From the NCBI GenBank assembly GCA_009617715.1, contig VTFK01000062.1, forward strand, positions 496,001 through 560,000: a stretch of 64,000 bases of DNA, written 5' to 3'. Both the position numbers and the translations under genes were made by a program. Source of the stretch: Plectrocnemia conspersa (taxonomy: Eukaryota > Arthropoda > Insecta > Trichoptera > Polycentropodidae). A model generated the notes under the pieces. That model was given only the letters and a program-made list of their open reading frames with translations, had not been told where the DNA came from and did no database searches. Below are positions 63,672-64,000 of the stretch, piece by piece. Within the stretch, counting starts at the first letter, position 1, and each line of letters starts with the position of its first letter.

Positions 63672-64000
63672 CTGTAAAAAAAGAAAAACATTAAAAATTG
63701 AGTCGAAAAATTCGAGCAACAGAGCCGCACTCGCCACGACGTAAGACAAAGAGCGAAACAAAACGGCAAATTACGCTTAGCTAATTGAAAAGGGCGCTGA
63801 AAAAAATACAGCACGTACACCGTGCTCACGTCACAAAACGAGAAGAAGACGAGGGGTCACAAACAGAAGAGAGCCCCACCGGCAGTTAATGCGGGTTGTA
63901 ATTATCACTAAAAGACATCATCCACTTCACGGCCGTGGATGAGGGAGTGAGGGTTAATCAGCGATTCTTAAACTTTTTGCGTCGGCGGCAACTCATCGAG
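63672..64000. other. Caskin intron with a hAT-like terminus at the edge
   Basis: CAGCGATTCTTAAACTTTTTG at 63959 followed by GGCAACTCATC resembles a hAT end. The element continues past the window. No further Caskin exon was recognised here. Confidence 0.45.

Overview
The window is arthropod nuclear DNA, most probably from an insect. It is AT-rich and has split genes with GT/AG introns, large transposon-filled introns and no bacterial signals. The encoded proteins match insect-type Rac1, ND-23/NDUFS8, Dnmt2, MOF/KAT8, synaptogyrin and Caskin. I cannot resolve the order. Gene models were built by reading exons across splice sites, and phases were checked exon by exon.

Layout. 1556-24985 (minus): Rac1, five coding exons, with a 22.5 kb first intron that is mostly transposon debris between less AT-rich unique islands. 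26266-27242 (plus): ND-23, five coding exons, divergent from Rac1. 28161-28263 and 30375-30435 (minus): two isolated exon-like C-terminal ends of genes I cannot name. 28865-29998 (minus): Dnmt2, three exons. 31499-32823 (plus): mof, a single exon, divergent from Dnmt2 and carrying one single-base frameshift. 37834-47805 (minus): synaptogyrin, five coding exons, with an 8 kb first intron full of transposon remnants. 52571-63671 (minus): the 3' nine exons of Caskin, including both SAM domains and the conserved C-terminal tail; its SH3 and ankyrin exons should lie beyond the right edge. One Caskin exon also carries an apparent one-base insertion.

Mobile DNA. I recognise remnants of Tc1, classical mariner, a second mariner-like family with several partial copies, at least four hAT insertions (two with clear 8-bp target duplications), a Harbinger-like MITE, two tRNA-related SINE copies, and an unusual composite repeat family built round a palindrome of about 170-240 bp. 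That palindrome occurs five times as a two-armed copy and once as a half copy. I know no name for it, and it is the best candidate for something undescribed.

The genes are housekeeping or neuronal (GTPase signalling, respiratory complex I, tRNA methylation, H4K16 acetylation, synaptic vesicle, synaptic scaffold) and do not form a pathway. The two frameshifts lie in or next to homopolymers in otherwise intact conserved genes, so uncorrected assembly indels are the first explanation to test.
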